Notes under the pieces: generated by a model
Told to the model about the DNA's origin: nothing
Seen by the model: the letters and a program-made list of their open reading frames with translations, nothing else
The model's database searches: none
Position numbers and translations under genes: made by a program
Shown here: in pieces, positions 7,520-10,010 of the stretch
Layout: the number at the start of each line of letters is the position of its first letter
Numbering within the stretch: the stretch's first letter is position 1
Source: Prolixibacteraceae bacterium
Lineage (GTDB): Bacteria > Bacteroidota > Bacteroidia > Bacteroidales > Prolixibacteraceae
Assembly (NCBI GenBank): GCA_027858145.1
Contig: JAQIDF010000305.1
Span: 1-10,010 of the forward strand
Direction: 5' to 3'
DNA length: 10,010 bases

Positions 7520-9493
7520 TTATTCCGAGAATAACTCGCGGGCCTTGGCAATTTGCTCGTTGGTTCCTAAAACGTAAACCGCATCGTTAGTACACAAAAC
7601 AGTATCGGCACCGGGATGTTCAATCATTTGATTTTCGCGTTTTATAGATAAGATGGTAATACCTGACTTGTTTCTCAGTCTGGAATCGTTAAGAGCCAAC
7701 TTGTTTACTTCAGCGTTTTCGTCAACTGTTATTACCGCTACTTCAAGATGTCCTAACTCATCGAATAGTGAAGGTTTATTCCGGACATCTTTTTCCCTGA
7801 AAATTCCATAGTAATTCTCGCGGATATCGTTGGTGATTTTACGTATTTCGCTTTGGGTGAAAAGACGGTGTGTGAGAACGCGGGTGAACAGGTCAATGGC
7901 AATTTCAAGTTTTTCAGGCATAACCTGATCGGCTCCCAGTTGATAAAGCTTTTCAATATCCTCAGTTTGTTTGGCCCGAACAACAATGTAAGCGTTTGAG
8001 CTAAGTTGTCTAACCTTCTCTAAAATAGCCATTGCAGGTATAATGTCGCCTACCGATATTACTACAACATCGGCGGTATCAACGTGTGCTTTTTTAAGAA
8101 TTGGCAGATTTACAGCATCACCATAAATAACCGTTTCACCGTTTTTCTGGCGTTCGCGTACCAGTGACGGGTCGAATACAATGGCTGCATACGGGAGATT
8201 CACATGCTTGGACATCATCGAAAGTTTAAGTGCTGAAGTATCTTTTCCTATAATAACCAGATGGTTATTCAAATCGGGTACTTCAATTTCGGGCAGTGGG
8301 AACAAACCTTTCCGCAGTTTATCCGGCAGTGGTAGTTTTAGTAATAAATCGGCAAAACGTGGTGCTCCTTGTATGATGAAAGGCGACATGGCCATGGTTG
8401 TTACTGATACAGCCAAAAATAACTGATAATAAAATTCAGGTATTACACCATTTTCCAGACCTAGTTTGGCAAGGATAAACGAAAATTCACCCACCTGGCT
8501 GAGGGCTAATCCTACCATAACCGTTCCTTTAAATGTGTGTCCCAACATAAAGCCGGTTGCCCCTGCAATCAATGTTTTTATTCCAATAATCAGCAACACA
8601 CTAACAATTACCAGCATGTAATTGTCGATAACAAAGTTAACGTTGAGCATCATGCCTACCGACACAAAAAAGAAGCTGGTGAACGTATCTTTAAATGTCA
8701 CCAAATTGCCGAAGGCATTGTGACTGTATTCCGAATCGGAAATCATAAGCCCGGCAAGGAAGGCCCCGAAAGCCAGCGACATGCCCATTTCTGAAGTAAT
8801 CCAGGCAACTCCAAGGCAAATCAGAAAGATGCTCATCATAAACAGTTCCTGGTTGCGGGTCATGGCTATTATGTGCAACAGCTTTGGAAGCAACCATTTA
8901 TTTCCAACATATACGAAAGCTACAATAATGATGGCTTTAAGGAGTAAGGATATAATCTCTCGCTGGATGTCGAGTGAGTCACCCCCGATGAGGTTGGTGA
9001 ATAAGAGAAGTGGAACCAGCATCAAATCCTGAAAGATGAGAATACCCACAACGGTACGTCCATAGTTTGAAGTAATTTCAGAACGTTCCTGCAGTACTTT
9101 TAAAACAAGTGCCGAGCTGCTTAATGCTGAAATCAATCCAATAAATACACCCGATAAAATATCGACTTGATAAAATCGTGATGCAAGAAAAAATATCGCT
9201 GCAGTAAGCGAGACCTGCATTAAACCACCCAGAAATACAACTTGCCGTATGCGCATCAGATGTTTCAGTGAAAATTCCATCCCAATTGAAAACAAAAGGA
9301 GAATAATTCCGATTTCGGCCATCAGCTCTATTTGGTGTTGAGAACCAACAAGCTTCAACAGGTGAGGCCCTGCAACAATGCCGGTAAGCAGGTATCCCAA
9401 TATTGTTGGCACGTTTATCTTATTGAAAACCAGGTTTACAATGGTAGAAAGTGCAAGAATGATAACAATATCCTTCAGTATAGAAATTTCCAT
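7520..9493 (-). CDS. CPA2/Kef-type monovalent cation:proton antiporter with RCK (TrkA-N and TrkA-C) domains
   Basis: This 657-residue inner-membrane protein probably exchanges K+ (or Na+) for protons. Residues 1 to about 385 form the multi-helix Na+/H+ exchanger domain. It contains a Kef-like Gln155-Asp156 transport-site pair in GILIFQDL, the LALSQVGEFSFI block (329-340) and SLAFGAFLAGL (239-249). A linker leads to a TrkA-N/RCK domain (about 411-540) and a TrkA-C domain (about 575-655), the usual nucleotide- or ligand-sensing regulators. The first RCK loop reads IIGKDTSALK, so the common GxGxxG dinucleotide motif is not preserved, although an acidic residue follows the second strand (Asp441). 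Ion specificity cannot be settled from sequence. The gene begins 50 bp after the arsR stop with no clear promoter between, so the two are probably co-transcribed. No strong terminator is seen downstream. Confidence 0.92.
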   Translation of the reverse strand: MEISILKDIVIILALSTIVNLVFNKINVPTILGYLLTGIVAGPHLLKLVGSQHQIELMAEIGIILLLFSIGMEFSLKHLMRIRQVVFLGGLMQVSLTAAIFFLASRFYQVDILSGVFIGLISALSSSALVLKVLQERSEITSNYGRTVVGILIFQDLMLVPLLLFTNLIGGDSLDIQREIISLLLKAIIIVAFVYVGNKWLLPKLLHIIAMTRNQELFMMSIFLICLGVAWITSEMGMSLAFGAFLAGLMISDSEYSHNAFGNLVTFKDTFTSFFFVSVGMMLNVNFVIDNYMLVIVSVLLIIGIKTLIAGATGFMLGHTFKGTVMVGLALSQVGEFSFILAKLGLENGVIPEFYYQLFLAVSVTTMAMSPFIIQGAPRFADLLLKLPLPDKLRKGLFPLPEIEVPDLNNHLVIIGKDTSALKLSMMSKHVNLPYAAIVFDPSLVRERQKNGETVIYGDAVNLPILKKAHVDTADVVVISVGDIIPAMAILEKVRQLSSNAYIVVRAKQTEDIEKLYQLGADQVMPEKLEIAIDLFTRVLTHRLFTQSEIRKITNDIRENYYGIFREKDVRNKPSLFDELGHLEVAVITVDENAEVNKLALNDSRLRNKSGITILSIKRENQMIEHPGADTVLCTNDAVYVLGTNEQIAKARELFSE

Positions 9494-9543
9494 TAAGGTG
9501 TTTTTTATTGACTAATTTATAGAAATAAGGAGAGGTGAAGTAC

Positions 9544-9846
9544 TTATTTGTCAAAAAACTTTTTAAAAAGTTGTTGGGCTTCTTCCCAGTTTTGCTGGTT
9601 GATGCAATATTTAATCCGGGGAGCTTCAGTTTCACCTTGTATGAGTCCTGCCAACTTCAATTCTTTCAGGTGTTGTGAAAGTGTTGATTTGGCAATTGGT
9701 AGCTCTTCGCTAAGGTCGTAACTGTAACAACATGATTGTTTAGAAAGTAAATTAAGCACGTACATGCGGATGGGATGTCCCATGGCCTTAGCATAGCGTG
9801 CTGTTTTACGCTGTTCCTCCGAAATAATACCTTCGATTTTTACCAT
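9544..9846 (-). CDS. ArsR/SmtB-family winged-helix transcriptional regulator
   Basis: This 100-residue winged-helix DNA-binding protein probably acts as a dimeric repressor. Features are AKAMGHPIRMYVLNLL (19-34), the recognition-helix region LPIAKSTLSQHLKELKLAGL (49-68) and a wing ending in RIKYCIN. Cys39 and Cys40 stand next to each other at the turn before the DNA-binding helices, and Cys81 lies in the wing, so a thiol or metal sensing role is possible. The classic ArsR ELCVCDL motif is replaced by SCCYSYDLSEEL. The ATG at 9846 is preferred: an in-frame TTG at 9867 lies within the -7 promoter box and would extend the protein by only seven residues. The gene leads a likely two-gene operon with the Kef-type antiporter 50 bp downstream and is divergent from tsaB. 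The inducer cannot be named from the sequence. Confidence 0.9.
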   Translation of the reverse strand: MVKIEGIISEEQRKTARYAKAMGHPIRMYVLNLLSKQSCCYSYDLSEELPIAKSTLSQHLKELKLAGLIQGETEAPRIKYCINQQNWEEAQQLFKKFFDK

Positions 9847-9849
9847 TCC

Positions 9850-9867
9850 TTGTGAATATGCTGACAA
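9850..9867. promoter_or_regulatory. Candidate operator for the ArsR-family regulator
   Basis: An 18-bp imperfect dyad, TTGTGA-n6-TGACAA (five of six base pairs match), spans the expected transcription start of arsR. It overlaps the last three bases of the -7 box and stops 3 bp before the ATG. A repressor bound here would block its own transcription and that of the antiporter. This is inferred from symmetry and position only. Confidence 0.35.
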
Positions 9868-9896
9868 ATTTAAAATGTTTTCTTCTAATTTTACAA
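9865..9896 (-). promoter_or_regulatory. Promoter of the arsR-antiporter operon
   Basis: On the minus strand, TTG (9896-9894) is followed after 21 nt by TAAATTTG (9872-9865), a perfect match to the Bacteroidota -7 consensus TAnnTTTG. The spacing equals that seen before the S41 peptidase gene. Transcription is expected near 9859, giving a short leader of about 13 nt before the ATG at 9846. Confidence 0.6.
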
Positions 9897-9923
9897 TTTC
9901 ATGGGAGTTAAAATTTTTACTTG

Positions 9924-9933
9924 CATATTTGCA
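9924..9933 (+). promoter_or_regulatory. Possible -7 element of the tsaB promoter
   Basis: CATATTTGCA matches TAnnTTTG except for the first base and lies 20 bp before the tsaB ATG, where a Bacteroidota -7 box would be expected. No good TTTG is present at the usual upstream distance. It lies inside the 107-bp divergent region shared with arsR. Confidence 0.35.
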
Positions 9934-9953
9934 TCAAATTTTAATTGAATAAG

Positions 9954-10010
9954 ATGGCAAGAATACTATGTATCGAAACATCGACTGGTGTTTGTTCTGC
10001 AGCAATTGCT
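9954..10010 (+). CDS. tsaB: tRNA threonylcarbamoyladenosine biosynthesis protein TsaB, N-terminal fragment
   Basis: Nineteen codons from an ATG to the window edge read MARILCIETSTGVCSAAIA. The ILxIETST block followed by a C-S/A-x-A strand is the typical beginning of TsaB, the ASKHA-fold partner of TsaD needed to make t6A at position 37 of ANN-decoding tRNAs. The rest of the protein is outside the window. The gene is divergent from arsR. The call rests on a short but characteristic motif; TsaD begins similarly (ILGIESSCD) but would show the S-C-D signature, which is absent. Confidence 0.82.
   Translation, partial: MARILCIETSTGVCSAAIA

Noticed and set aside
9910..9942. AAAATTT / AAATTTT inverted repeat upstream of tsaB
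   Set aside because: Pure A/T arms in an AT-rich promoter region are expected by chance.
1..10010. CRISPR arrays, tRNA or rRNA genes, riboswitches, phage or defence genes
   Set aside because: No regularly spaced repeats, no cloverleaf or rRNA-like sequence and no defence-type domains were seen on either strand.

Overview
The window looks like chromosomal DNA of a Bacteroidota bacterium, probably from the Marinilabiliales or Prolixibacteraceae area (lineage is inferred, not proven). The reasons are a hybrid two-component system (HTCS) of the sugar-sensing type found almost only in this phylum, promoters of the form TTG-N21-TAnnTTTG with no clear Shine-Dalgarno sequences, and an S41 peptidase and an ArsR regulator of typical Bacteroidota form.

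Layout. (1) 1-1182, plus strand: the C-terminal part of glycine decarboxylase GcvP, cut by the window edge. (2) 1181-1329: a 149-bp non-coding element with 11-bp perfect terminal inverted repeats inside 33-nt imperfect arms. It is flanked by the direct repeat ATTT and sits exactly at the gcvP stop codon. It looks like a miniature inverted-repeat element (MITE). (3) 1410-5525, plus strand: a 1371-residue HTCS with 14 propeller blades, a Y_Y_Y domain, a membrane segment, a histidine kinase, a receiver and an AraC-type DNA-binding domain. No SusC/SusD or glycoside hydrolase gene is visible beside it. (4) 5526-5717: a short convergent intergenic region with a hairpin terminator for the minus-strand gene. 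(5) 5718-7382, minus strand: a PDZ-containing S41 C-terminal processing peptidase with its own recognisable promoter. (6) 7520-9493, minus strand: a CPA2/Kef-type cation:proton antiporter with C-terminal RCK domains. (7) 9544-9846, minus strand: a small ArsR-family regulator 50 bp upstream of the antiporter gene, probably in one operon with it. (8) 9954 to the edge, plus strand: the first 19 codons of tsaB, divergent from arsR.

How the genes relate. The arsR-antiporter pair is the one clear functional unit: a regulator with three cysteines probably controls a K+/H+-type antiporter and itself. A near-palindrome over the arsR transcription start is a candidate operator. gcvP (one-carbon metabolism), the S41 peptidase (envelope proteolysis) and tsaB (tRNA t6A modification) are housekeeping genes with no evident link to each other. 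The HTCS is a regulator whose targets lie outside the window.

I did not find a strong case for a wholly new system. The most interesting items are the MITE-like insertion, the HTCS without a visible polysaccharide-utilization locus, the degenerate nucleotide-binding glycine motif in the antiporter's RCK domain, and the ArsR-antiporter pairing.
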